A stretch of DNA of 24,074 nucleotides from positions 1 to 24,074 of the forward strand of contig CALLYN010000663.1 in the NCBI GenBank assembly GCA_937858455.1. Direction: 5' to 3'. The notes under the pieces were generated by a model. It had not been told where the DNA came from and made no database searches. It saw only the letters and a program-made list of their open reading frames with translations. The position numbers and the translations under genes are program-made. The stretch comes from an uncultured Kouleothrix sp. GTDB lineage: Bacteria > Chloroflexota > Chloroflexia > Chloroflexales > Roseiflexaceae. This document shows, in pieces, positions 14,872-21,993 of this stretch. How positions within the stretch are numbered: the stretch's first letter is position 1; the number at the start of each line of letters is the position of its first letter.

Positions 14872-17800
14872 TCATCGGCCCAGCCGCTCGGCCTCGGCGA
14901 GCAGCCGCTGGCGCAGCCGGCTGTAGACCTGTTGCGCCAGCGCTTCGATGCTCTGGGCCGCATCCGTGTCCTGGTCGCTACCCGGCCCAGCGCGCTGGAT
15001 GGCGCCTGGTGTGGCGAGCGGCTGGGTCGACTCGAGCGTGCTCGCGCTCGGCGCGCGTAGCGGCTGTAGCAGGTGCAGCGCGCCGCTCGCAGTGCTCGAT
15101 CCTTCGAGGTTCACAGCAGCATGCTCGCGGCGGTTGCTCCAGCTTGCCTGTAGGGGCGCTGTCTCGCTCTCGGCGCTCCCGGCCGGCCCGCGTGCCGCTA
15201 GCCCTGCAAGCCAGCGCATGATCACCGGGATATACGCGCCGCCGCTTGCTCCCCGAGAGCTTTCTGCTGCGCCGCGCGGCTGATCGGCCACCATGCTGGC
15301 GCCTGTCTGATGGATGCTTGCATCAGTCCGGGCCAGGGCTGAGCTCTTGCTTAGCGCGAAGCGCCGCACAATGTGCGACAGATCGGCTAGCAGCGGCCAC
15401 GAGTTTGAGCCATCTGCAGATTGTCGCCCGCCGTCTCGTGCTCTGCCGCCTGCGAATGCAGAATCGACTGCCGGCTGGCTTAGAAGCCGTTGGTGAACGC
15501 GGGTCGAGGCAGGCGCAGACGTGCGAGCCGAGAGTGTGGCGCCGGCGTCCGTGGACGCTTGCTGGGCCAGCAGCTGGCGCTGAATACGGGTGAGCGCAAG
15601 CTCAGCCATGTGAGCCGAGAGTGTGGCGCTGGCGTCCGTGGGCGCTTGCTGGGCCAGCAGCTGGCGCTGAATACGGGTAAGCGCAAGCTCAGCCATGTGA
15701 GCCGAGAGTGTGGCGCTGGCGTCCGTGGGCGCTTGCTGGGCCAGCAGCTGGCGCTGAATACGGGTAAGCGCAAGCTCAGCCATGTGAGCCGAGAGTGTGG
15801 CGCTGGTGCCAGCTGGCGCCGGCTGTTCTGCCCCCTGGGGCAGCTGCCACGGTGCTGGCCTGTGGTGTGCGGCATCGCTATGGCTGCGCGCGTCGATCCG
15901 GCTATGGCGCTGCGCTAGCGCTGGAATGCTGGCGGCGCCAGCATCCGATTGCGCCCGCAGCGCGGCGGGTAAGCTCCTGTGCAGGAGCGTCAGCCCCCCG
16001 CCGCTCGCGCGGGTGCCGCTGGCTCGTTCGCCAGGATGGGCCGCGCTCGCACGCCCGGCAGGCTCAGCGCTGAGCCGAAGGCGGTGGAGCGCGTGCATGG
16101 GGCGCTGCGCGCTGGTTCCAATTGGGGCTGGCGCGGCACGGCGCGGAGGCGCCTCTGTACGCTGAGCGCCTAGCGACCACGGGCCAGGTTGGCTGCGCGG
16201 CTCAGTTGACGACACAGCGGCAGCCCGCCCAACACTCGCTCTAGACGCTTGTGCCGGCGCGCCGGCGGTGAGCTGGTCATCTGTGCGTTGGGCGACCTGC
16301 TGCGCCAGGCGACGTAGCAGTGAAGCGGTCGGGCTAGTCAGGGCACTATATGGCGCCGCGGTTGCCCGCTCCCATACTGGGCGTTCAGCACGCGCAAGGT
16401 AGCGCGATACGAACAAATGCTGGGCCAAAGCCGCTGTTCCGCTGACCGCTCTCGGCAGTGGGGCAAGCCGGCGCTCGACCTGCGCTGTGTTTTGGTTTAG
16501 CGGATCGCGCGTCGCGGAACGCACGTCTGTTTCGGCCGTGCCGCGCCAAGGCACACTCAGGCGAAAATCTGCGCTGCGGGGGGCTGACTCAGCACGGCGT
16601 AACACGTGCAGCATTACTGGCTGCCACTGTGGGTGAAGTGAGGGTTCGCGCGCGGTGCCGAACGGTGTGTCGCTCGCGCGATCGCCGGCCGTGCTAGCAA
16701 GCCGCCTAAGCACGCGGGCAGGCAGCCCCGCTGGCTGCTGGCTCGAAGCTCGGCCAGGCAGCGGGTGTGTGTGGCTCTGCGCTGCGCCTGCTGCCAAGCC
16801 ACGGCCGGCTGGTGTGCGATCGGCTTGCTTTTGCGGCAACATATTGGCGGGGCGCTGGCTAGGTTCTAGCGCTCGAGCCTGCCACTCCCGCTCGGTGCTG
16901 GGTCGCAGACGCGCCCGAGACACAAGCACTGGCGGCCCGCTTTTGCGGGCGGCGCGGGCCTGTGCGGCCACCGGTGCGCCTGCCCAAACCGTGTCGGCAG
17001 CCTGCTGCCAACTCACTTGGGAGGACAGCGTGCCATCAGCTGGATCTGCATGCTGGCGCGCGATTTGCCAGAAGCGCGCTGCTACGAGCGGCCTAGATGT
17101 CGAAGCGATCCGCTGAGCCAACGGCACGGCGATACCTGGCGCCAATGGGTTTGGCCTTGGTACAGCACGCGCCCCCATGCTCGCCTGAGTCGCTTGCACG
17201 CTGCGGTTGGTCGCCTGGCGCTGGCTTTCGGCTGCGCGATATTCGGTTTGCGTACCACTCAGCCGCGCCGCCGGTTGGACGAAGCGTAGGTTGAGTTGAC
17301 GTACTATTGCTGCTTCTGTGCTAGCTTTGACGCCCGCGCGTGAGTATTGCCAGTTCGGCAGCGTGCTTGTTAGGCTCACCAAACGGCGCAGCGTTGCTGT
17401 GAAAGGGCCTGTGCTGTCAGGCAATCTGCGCCGCTCCACCAAGCTGGCATGCGTCTGGAGGTCTTTGACGCGCATTGCTCTGGCGTGTGAAGCGTACCTG
17501 GGCCAGAGGGGGGCCTCGAACGCCCACGCAGCCATCGAGGCAGCATGTGCTGGTATGCGGGCTGCATGTGTAACGTCGCGCACGGCTGGTCTCTCAAGCG
17601 CGCGCTGCAGGAGGTTTGGCGGCCGCACGTCTGCCGCAGGTCGATGCTGCTGCCCTATTTGCGCGGAGCGTCGAGCGAGTGCCTCGTGCAGAGCAGGGGC
17701 TGTTGGCCCCACGATCTCGGCGCTCTCCCAAGGGGTGGCCCGAACGATCCGGGCAACCAGCGGGAGCGCGGCATACTCGCGGCTCGACTCGGCGTAGTGC

Positions 17801-18000
17801 ATTCGAGCGAGCAGCCGCTGCGCCAAAGGCAGCCCCGCATGGCGCACGAAGCTTGGCTGCGCGCGCCGCGTCAGGCGGCTGGCGTAGCGCCGGTGCGCTT
17901 GGGTACGATTGGCGATCCAGCGATGCGAGCCCGTCAGGCTCATCGGCCCGGCAAGGCGCGGCGCTGCGAGGCCCGCTCGATTGTCGTTCAGCTCGGTCAT
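14872..18000 (-). CDS. large Ala/Arg-rich repetitive protein of unknown function
   Basis: Open frame of 1042 residues between the second tube gene (6 bases upstream) and the LysM gene. AGGG lies 6 bases before ATG. No recognised domain. Composition is extremely rich in Ala, Arg, Ser, Pro and Gln, poor in acids, and without membrane segments. Short LLxRxLA / VLRRLAS segments recur through the protein at long, irregular spacing (for example LAQRLLARMHY, SLLRRLAQQVAQR). Three near-identical 29-residue units lie at about 730-825. The C-terminus (IEALAQQVYSRLRQRLLAEA) is a neat amphipathic helix. Position in the operon fits a structural or length-determining (tape-measure-like) role, but the Pro content argues against one continuous helix. 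The frame is long and intact, so it is surely coding. Confidence 0.75.
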   Translation of the reverse strand: MTELNDNRAGLAAPRLAGPMSLTGSHRWIANRTQAHRRYASRLTRRAQPSFVRHAGLPLAQRLLARMHYAESSREYAALPLVARIVRATPWESAEIVGPTAPALHEALARRSAQIGQQHRPAADVRPPNLLQRALERPAVRDVTHAARIPAHAASMAAWAFEAPLWPRYASHARAMRVKDLQTHASLVERRRLPDSTGPFTATLRRLVSLTSTLPNWQYSRAGVKASTEAAIVRQLNLRFVQPAARLSGTQTEYRAAESQRQATNRSVQATQASMGARAVPRPNPLAPGIAVPLAQRIASTSRPLVAARFWQIARQHADPADGTLSSQVSWQQAADTVWAGAPVAAQARAARKSGPPVLVSRARLRPSTEREWQARALEPSQRPANMLPQKQADRTPAGRGLAAGAAQSHTHPLPGRASSQQPAGLPARVLRRLASTAGDRASDTPFGTAREPSLHPQWQPVMLHVLRRAESAPRSADFRLSVPWRGTAETDVRSATRDPLNQNTAQVERRLAPLPRAVSGTAALAQHLFVSRYLARAERPVWERATAAPYSALTSPTASLLRRLAQQVAQRTDDQLTAGAPAQASRASVGRAAAVSSTEPRSQPGPWSLGAQRTEAPPRRAAPAPIGTSAQRPMHALHRLRLSAEPAGRASAAHPGERASGTRASGGGLTLLHRSLPAALRAQSDAGAASIPALAQRHSRIDARSHSDAAHHRPAPWQLPQGAEQPAPAGTSATLSAHMAELALTRIQRQLLAQQAPTDASATLSAHMAELALTRIQRQLLAQQAPTDASATLSAHMAELALTRIQRQLLAQQASTDAGATLSARTSAPASTRVHQRLLSQPAVDSAFAGGRARDGGRQSADGSNSWPLLADLSHIVRRFALSKSSALARTDASIHQTGASMVADQPRGAAESSRGASGGAYIPVIMRWLAGLAARGPAGSAESETAPLQASWSNRREHAAVNLEGSSTASGALHLLQPLRAPSASTLESTQPLATPGAIQRAGPGSDQDTDAAQSIEALAQQVYSRLRQRLLAEAERLGR
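15525..15806 (-). repeat. 87-bp in-frame tandem repeat, about 3.2 copies
   Basis: Units begin at 15525, 15612, 15699 and 15786 (partial), exactly 87 bases apart, so each adds 29 residues. Copies two and three are almost identical and copy one differs at a few bases. A more diverged copy lies just beyond the 15525 end. Near-identity points to recent expansion. It lies inside the 1042-residue protein gene. Confidence 0.95.
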
Positions 18001-18006
18001 AGCGCC

Positions 18007-18435
18007 CTAGCTTGCTCGCTTGATCCCGTTATGAATGAGCTCCAGCGACTCGAAGGCGACTTGATTCTCGCCCGCGTTGAAGGATGGGCCAGCCCATTTG
18101 ATCGGTAGCGCGCCGGCAATATTCCAGCGGATCTCCGTCATCCCCGCGTAGCCATACAGGGTGATTGTCACTGGGCGGCGCTCAATAAAGCCGTCGACGG
18201 TGCGAGCATGCCAAGTCCACAGCTCATCGCTAGCGAGGCCACGTTTGAGCACCAGGTTCGGAAAGCGCGAGACTTTTTTAGGCAGCCGGTGGACAAAGCT
18301 GTTGAGCCCGCCCTCGGCAAGCTCCTCGTACTCGATCTCGACTTCGAGCCCCTGGCATTCGGTGAAGTGCACTTGCGCCAGCCCATTGATCTCGGCTCTG
18401 AACCGGTAGCTGCTGTAGGGATCTCGGTTTGGCAT
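18007..18435 (-). CDS. second tube-like protein (gp19 family, Afp5 type)
   Basis: Protein of 142 residues of the T4 gp19-like tail tube family. It has YRFRAEINGLAQVHFTECQG at the start, LVLKRGLASDELWTWH in the middle, and ESLELIHNGIKRAS at the end. It is paralogous to the main tube protein in this window (shared TECSGLE/TECQGLE, LKRG, FE.L.L.H.G.KR). In Afp/PVC particles an extra tube-like protein forms the adaptor between baseplate and the main tube, and the location next to the hub genes fits that. GGAG lies 8 bases upstream of ATG; gap to the upstream gene is 3 bases. Confidence 0.9.
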   Translation of the reverse strand: MPNRDPYSSYRFRAEINGLAQVHFTECQGLEVEIEYEELAEGGLNSFVHRLPKKVSRFPNLVLKRGLASDELWTWHARTVDGFIERRPVTITLYGYAGMTEIRWNIAGALPIKWAGPSFNAGENQVAFESLELIHNGIKRAS

Positions 18436-18438
18436 GCT

Positions 18439-18900
18439 CTATTCTCCACGCTCGGGCGGTCGGCCCCAGCCGAGCGCTGCAAGCTCGCCAGCAAGCCCGG
18501 CGGCTTCACTCGGCGCACGGCGATCGGCAGGCGGCAGCCGCGGCTCGCGCGGTGGGCCGGATGGGCGCTGCCAGACCGGCGCGCCCTGCCGGGCCGCGCT
18601 GATCTGGCGGAGCGGCGGCGCGAACGGCGCGATCGTCATGTCGAGCCTGGGCGGCTTAAGTGTCTCGGGCGTAGAGCGCTCCGCGAACGCCGCGGCGGTA
18701 GCGCCAGCGCTCGCCACGGATGCGAGCCGCTGGTCGAAATATACGCCAAAGGTTGGCACCTGCGCCCGGCGCTGCTCGGTAATGCGCAAGGCCCACGCCG
18801 CGGGCATGGCCATGCGCTCCGCAAGTCGAGTGGCCTGTGCCGCCGTCTTAGTGATCGTGAGCTCGCTCGCGCTCAACCTGTCACGCCGCATACTGTGCAC
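18439..18900 (-). CDS. hypothetical protein of the eCIS operon
   Basis: ORF of about 153 residues starting at GTG (18900); an ATG four codons in (18891) is the alternative, and neither has a clear ribosome site. I do not recognise the family. The N-terminal half (ASELTITKTAAQATRLAERM, then VYFDQRLASV) looks structured. The middle and C-terminal half are Pro/Arg-rich. It shares its reading frame with the 50-residue ORF upstream, and the 12 codons between that TAG and the GTG are open. The true start may therefore be upstream with a rare start codon, or the TAG may be read through. It is tightly packed before the second tube gene, so it is presumably a particle or assembly component. Confidence 0.6.
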   Translation of the reverse strand: MHSMRRDRLSASELTITKTAAQATRLAERMAMPAAWALRITEQRRAQVPTFGVYFDQRLASVASAGATAAAFAERSTPETLKPPRLDMTIAPFAPPLRQISAARQGAPVWQRPSGPPREPRLPPADRRAPSEAAGLAGELAALGWGRPPERGE

Positions 18901-18936
18901 CCATTCGTTGGCAGAGCCAATGGCGCCACCGATGCG

Positions 18937-19089
18937 CTAGCGCTTGCCGCCGGCGCGCTCGCGCGCAAGCCGCAGGTCGCGCCGCAGCAGCCGTTCCACT
19001 GCGGCGGTGAGCGCGGCCAGATCGATCGGCCGCTTGATCTCGGGAGCCGCACTGGCTTGGCGCTCGCCGGCCTGCTGCTGATCGGACAT
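18937..19089 (-). CDS. small 50-residue eCIS operon protein
   Basis: Small ORF with a good ribosome site (AGGAG about 5 bases before ATG). The product begins MSDQQQAGERQA. A basic amphipathic helix follows (LAALTAAVERLLRRDLRLAR), ending GGKR. The helix pattern L-x3-V-x3-L-R-x2-L followed by ER-x-G closely resembles the C-terminus of the 1042-residue protein. Position between the DUF6760-like frame and the 153-residue ORF is conserved-looking in style for eCIS operons, but the function is unknown. It might be a docking helix or assembly factor. Confidence 0.65.
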   Translation of the reverse strand: MSDQQQAGERQASAAPEIKRPIDLAALTAAVERLLRRDLRLARERAGGKR

Positions 19090-19109
19090 ACGTGCTCCTG
19101 CTGCCACTG

Positions 19110-19277
19110 TCACGCTTCGGCCGCCTGGTTGATCTGCTGGTTGATCGCCGCGATCCGCTCGACCCAGAGCGCCCGCTCGCGGTGCTCCAGCGCCAGCACT
19201 TCATCACGCGACCAGTGGAAGTGGTAGGCGATGTAGGCTACCTCCTCGTGGAGCCGCTCGAGAGGGTAGCCGACTAT
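19110..19277 (-). CDS. DUF6760-like small protein, no normal start codon
   Basis: Open frame of 55 residues with the DUF6760 pattern: GYPLERLHEEVAYIAYHFHW, then LALEHRERALWVERIAAINQ. This is a short all-helical protein found in eCIS operons beside the tail-assembly-chaperone-like gene. Its frame overlaps the end of that gene. Between the upstream in-frame stop and the conserved GYPL there is no ATG, GTG, TTG or CTG; the only candidate is ATA (19277). The first GTG lies after the most conserved half. Expression by -1 frameshifting from the upstream gene is therefore likely, giving a fusion of about 179 residues. A one-base deletion or sequencing error in the six-G run is the main alternative. 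Confidence 0.7.
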   Translation of the reverse strand: MVGYPLERLHEEVAYIAYHFHWSRDEVLALEHRERALWVERIAAINQQINQAAEA

Positions 19278-19283
19278 CCCCCC
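19236..19283 (-). promoter_or_regulatory. putative -1 frameshift signal
   Basis: Minus-strand order: slippery heptamer GGGGGGA (19283-19277), which fits X-XXY-YYZ in the frame GTG-GGG-GGA-TAG; 5-base spacer TAGTC containing the zero-frame stop; then a stem GGCTACC (19271-19265) paired with GGTAGCC (19242-19236) around 22 bases, extended by CTC/GAG after a small bulge. A -1 slip continues directly into ATA-GTC-GGC-TAC of the DUF6760 frame. Confidence 0.6.
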
Positions 19284-19648
19284 ACTGGGCTGACGTCCAT
19301 TTCAAAATGATGCTCGCACTCGGGGCACACAACCTCGACCGTGCTGGTGCCGGTCTCGTTGATGCGGCGGTAAAAATCCTGAAGGTAGGCCAGGTCGGCC
19401 GAGAACAACGCCTCGATCACGCCAGTGTTAATATCGCGCAGATCGCCAAGCTTTTTGATCACCCGCGACAGCAGGATGACCACCAGGTAGGCCTGATTGC
19501 CGCGCACGCGTGGGTCGCGCATGGGCGCGATCTCGTCCATTGCTGTCGCTAGGCGCATGATGCCGCTGCGGTGCATAGTGCCGTCGCGGTCGACATATCC
19601 GCGTGGCAGCATAAACTCGAACTCTGTTTGCAGTGCGGTCTCGATCAT
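19274..19648 (-). CDS. tail-assembly-chaperone-like eCIS protein
   Basis: Protein of 124 residues of a family that follows the tube gene in many eCIS operons. It opens with a beta hairpin (LQTEFEFMLPRGYVDRDG), continues with helices (AYLVVILLSRVIKKLGDL, then FSADLAYLQDFYRRIN), and ends with a CPEC knuckle (Cys108, Cys111) plus His-His that could bind zinc. By position and size it matches the tail assembly chaperone of long-tailed phages, whose longer form is made by frameshifting. The same arrangement is present here at its stop codon. The start has GGGGG about 5 bases upstream. A 112-base gap with a strong hairpin separates it from the tube gene. Confidence 0.78.
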   Translation of the reverse strand: MIETALQTEFEFMLPRGYVDRDGTMHRSGIMRLATAMDEIAPMRDPRVRGNQAYLVVILLSRVIKKLGDLRDINTGVIEALFSADLAYLQDFYRRINETGTSTVEVVCPECEHHFEMDVSPVGG

Positions 19649-19692
19649 AGGGTTGCCCCCGTTCTAAAGAGTCTGAGCCGTGGATCTTCGAG

Positions 19693-19737
19693 CCGCGCAA
19701 CGCGGGCGCGCCGGCGTTTGTTGCCCGCGCTGCGCGG
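19693..19737 (-). promoter_or_regulatory. strong intercistronic hairpin after the tube gene
   Basis: Two 15-base arms, 19693-19707 and 19723-19737, pair completely in the minus-strand RNA with one G-U pair and a 15-base loop. No T-run follows, so it is probably not a full terminator. It may act as an attenuator or as a 3'-end stabiliser of the sheath-tube message. Confidence 0.5.
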
Positions 19738-19760
19738 CGATGGCGAACCGGCCGGCGTCG

Positions 19761-20216
19761 CTACTTCTCGCGTTTGAACCCTTCATGCACCAGGGTCAGC
19801 TCTTCGATGCCAAACTCATTGCCATCGGTCTTGAACTGCGGGCCGCTGACTTTGGAAGGCCAGGCGTTCGTGACCGTCCAGCGGGCGACCTCTTCGAAGT
19901 TGTAGTCATACATAATGATCGAGCCCGTGACGCGCGCTTCGTTGATGTTGCCTTGCTCCACTTTCTGCCGCCAGAGCCAGATCTGTGTGTCGGCGGTGAT
20001 GCCGCGCTTGAGCGTGATATTACCGAACTTGAGCCGTCCAGGTACCTTTTGAACGATCGCCTGACCCTTCGCGCCAACCACCTTATGCTCGACCACCTCG
20101 GTCTCCGACTCGAGACCGCTGCATTCGGTGAAATAGCCGGTGACCTTGTCTTTGAAGTCAATACCGAACTGAAAACCAACCATCGGGTCGGTTTCTCGGC
20201 CCGCTCTTCCTGGCAT
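19761..20216 (-). CDS. main tail tube protein (gp19 family, Afp1 type)
   Basis: Protein of 151 residues of the gp19/Hcp-like tube family. It has GFQFGIDFKDKVTGYFTECS, then LKFGNITLKRGITADTQIWL, and the terminal FGIEELTLVHEGFKREK. Hexameric rings of this protein stack into the inner tube that carries cargo. The gene follows the sheath by 62 bases and has the best ribosome site in the window, as expected for the most abundant particle subunit. A paralogue lies downstream at 18007-18435. Confidence 0.95.
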   Translation of the reverse strand: MPGRAGRETDPMVGFQFGIDFKDKVTGYFTECSGLESETEVVEHKVVGAKGQAIVQKVPGRLKFGNITLKRGITADTQIWLWRQKVEQGNINEARVTGSIIMYDYNFEEVARWTVTNAWPSKVSGPQFKTDGNEFGIEELTLVHEGFKREK

Positions 20217-20220
20217 AGTA

Positions 20221-20229
20221 TTCCTCCTT
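20221..20229 (-). promoter_or_regulatory. strong ribosome binding site of the tube gene
   Basis: The minus strand reads AAGGAGGAA, an almost full anti-16S match, 4-5 bases before the ATG at 20216. It sets the start and implies high translation. Confidence 0.85.
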
Positions 20230-20278
20230 GTATGGGCATGTCACCTTCTGTGAAGCTCAACACTTGACACCCGGCGCG

Positions 20279-21889
20279 TTAGCTCGTCTGCTGGATGCGG
20301 ATAATCACGAACTCGGCCGGCTTAACCGGTGCGATGCCAACCTGAACGATCACCTGGCCGGCGTCGCGCACCTCCTTGGGGTTCAGCTCCTCGTCGCACT
20401 TGACGAAGAACGCCTGCTGGTCGACGACGCCGAACAGCGCGCCAGTGCGCCATACATTCGTCAAGTAGGCGCCGATGTCGCGCTTCAGCCGTTCCCATAG
20501 ATCAAGGTCGTTTGGCTCGAACACGGCCCATTGGGTGCCGCGCTGGATCGATTTCTCGACCATACAGAACAGCCGCCGCACTGGAACATACTTCCACTCC
20601 GAGGCGCTGTCGGCCAGTGTGCGCGCGCCCCAGACGCGGATGCCGCGGCCTGGGAACGCTCGGATGCAGTTTACGCCGATCGGGTTGAGGAACCCCTGCT
20701 CGCTATCGGAGACGCCGATCTCCAGCCCGGCGACGCCGCGCAGCTCTTCGTTGGCGGGGGCCTTATGCACGCCGCGCTGAGTGTCGACGCGGGCGTACAG
20801 CCCGGCGATATGGCCGGAGGGCGGGATCAGGATCTGCTCGCCGCTGCGCTGGTTCTCAACCCGAACCCAGGGGTAGTACAGCGCGGCAAAGCCGCCGTCG
20901 CTGCTAAAGTTGGCCACGTCTTCGCGCCACTGCTTGATCGCCTGGATGCTTTTGCCGGGCGGCGCGTCGAGAATCGCCACGCGGTCGCGGGCGCTCTCGC
21001 AGTGGGCGATCAGCGCTTTCTGGGCTGATATCACGCCTTGCTGATCCATCCAGCCCTGCTGCCAGGCATACATGATGTCGGGCGCGCAGACGATCGCGGC
21101 GTCGTCGGTCGCGGCCAGGCCCAGCAGGCCGGTGCGATTGGTGGCCTCGCCGTTGAACTGGATCGGCTGGTCGCCCAGCGGGGTCTGCGTCTTGTCGATC
21201 TCGGGCGTGGCGAGCCGCCTGCTGACCAGCGGCTTGAGGGCCTGGCTGGTCTCGCTGAGCGCCGTGTCGGCCTGCTTGACCGCCACATCCTGGAGATTCA
21301 GTGCGTCGGCGGCCGGTAGCAGCCGGATCAGCTTTGACTTCGCGTTTACGGTCGCCAGCAGCGCGCGCTCGTCGGCCGGGTTGAGGCTCAGATTTGCGAA
21401 GCTTTCGAGGCGCGCCGCCGACGGGGCGTTCGCATCCCAGACCTCCAGGCTAAACGGCGGCGGGCCTGCCGGCGCGGCGTCACTACCTGACGATTCGCCT
21501 GGCGTTACCACGAGCTTGAGCGACCGAGCGGTTAGCGACATGACTTTGAAGGCGGCCTGCTTTTTGGTGGTGATGCCGGCCAGATCGGTGCCTTTGACCT
21601 GCGCGATTTCGTCGCCGGTGAGCATGCTCTGGACATAGCAGGCGCCGCCGCCGTTCTGGAAAAAGCCGTAGACGGCCAGCGGTGTGTAGAAGCCATAGGC
21701 GAAGCCGCCAAAGCTTTGGGTGTACTGGGTCCAATTGGCGACCAACACCGGCTCGCCCTGGTTCTCGGCAGGGCGGCGGTCGGTGAAGCCAATAAAGGCC
21801 GCGGTCGACGTGCCAACCGACTCAATCGGCCGCGCGCCGCCCGATACTTCTTCGACATATACGCCTGGGTATAGGTAGCTGCTTGCCAT
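20279..21889 (-). CDS. contractile tail sheath protein
   Basis: Protein of 536 residues. The N-terminus YLYPGVYVEEVSGGARPIES and the VGTSTAAFIGFT stretch are the sheath family signature. The C-terminal core carries GVNCIRAFPGRGIRVWGART, then FEPNDLDLWERLKRDIGAYL and the closing VGIAPVKPAEFVIIRIQQ strand that interlocks neighbouring subunits. Residues of about 80-300 form the variable outer domains. Only one sheath gene is present, whereas Afp and PVC have two or three. AAGGAGAG (21894-21901) lies 4 bases before ATG. The 104-base gap upstream shows nothing else. Contraction of this sheath drives the tube forward; the AAA+ ATPase is thought to act in the late life of the particle. Confidence 0.97.
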   Translation of the reverse strand: MASSYLYPGVYVEEVSGGARPIESVGTSTAAFIGFTDRRPAENQGEPVLVANWTQYTQSFGGFAYGFYTPLAVYGFFQNGGGACYVQSMLTGDEIAQVKGTDLAGITTKKQAAFKVMSLTARSLKLVVTPGESSGSDAAPAGPPPFSLEVWDANAPSAARLESFANLSLNPADERALLATVNAKSKLIRLLPAADALNLQDVAVKQADTALSETSQALKPLVSRRLATPEIDKTQTPLGDQPIQFNGEATNRTGLLGLAATDDAAIVCAPDIMYAWQQGWMDQQGVISAQKALIAHCESARDRVAILDAPPGKSIQAIKQWREDVANFSSDGGFAALYYPWVRVENQRSGEQILIPPSGHIAGLYARVDTQRGVHKAPANEELRGVAGLEIGVSDSEQGFLNPIGVNCIRAFPGRGIRVWGARTLADSASEWKYVPVRRLFCMVEKSIQRGTQWAVFEPNDLDLWERLKRDIGAYLTNVWRTGALFGVVDQQAFFVKCDEELNPKEVRDAGQVIVQVGIAPVKPAEFVIIRIQQTS

Positions 21890-21993
21890 TACACTCTCCT
21901 TCGCTACGGCGTGTCACGCGTGCGCCATTCAACTTCGTCGGCAATAGGGGAACCGCAGAGGCTTCGCCACTCCGAACCTCCACCCGCGCCGCG

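Noticed and set aside
14864..14963. Longer N-terminus for the LysM protein
   Set aside because: It would overlap the end of the upstream gene and reads as Arg/Ser shadow sequence; the ATG at 14849 has the ribosome site and the family N-terminus.
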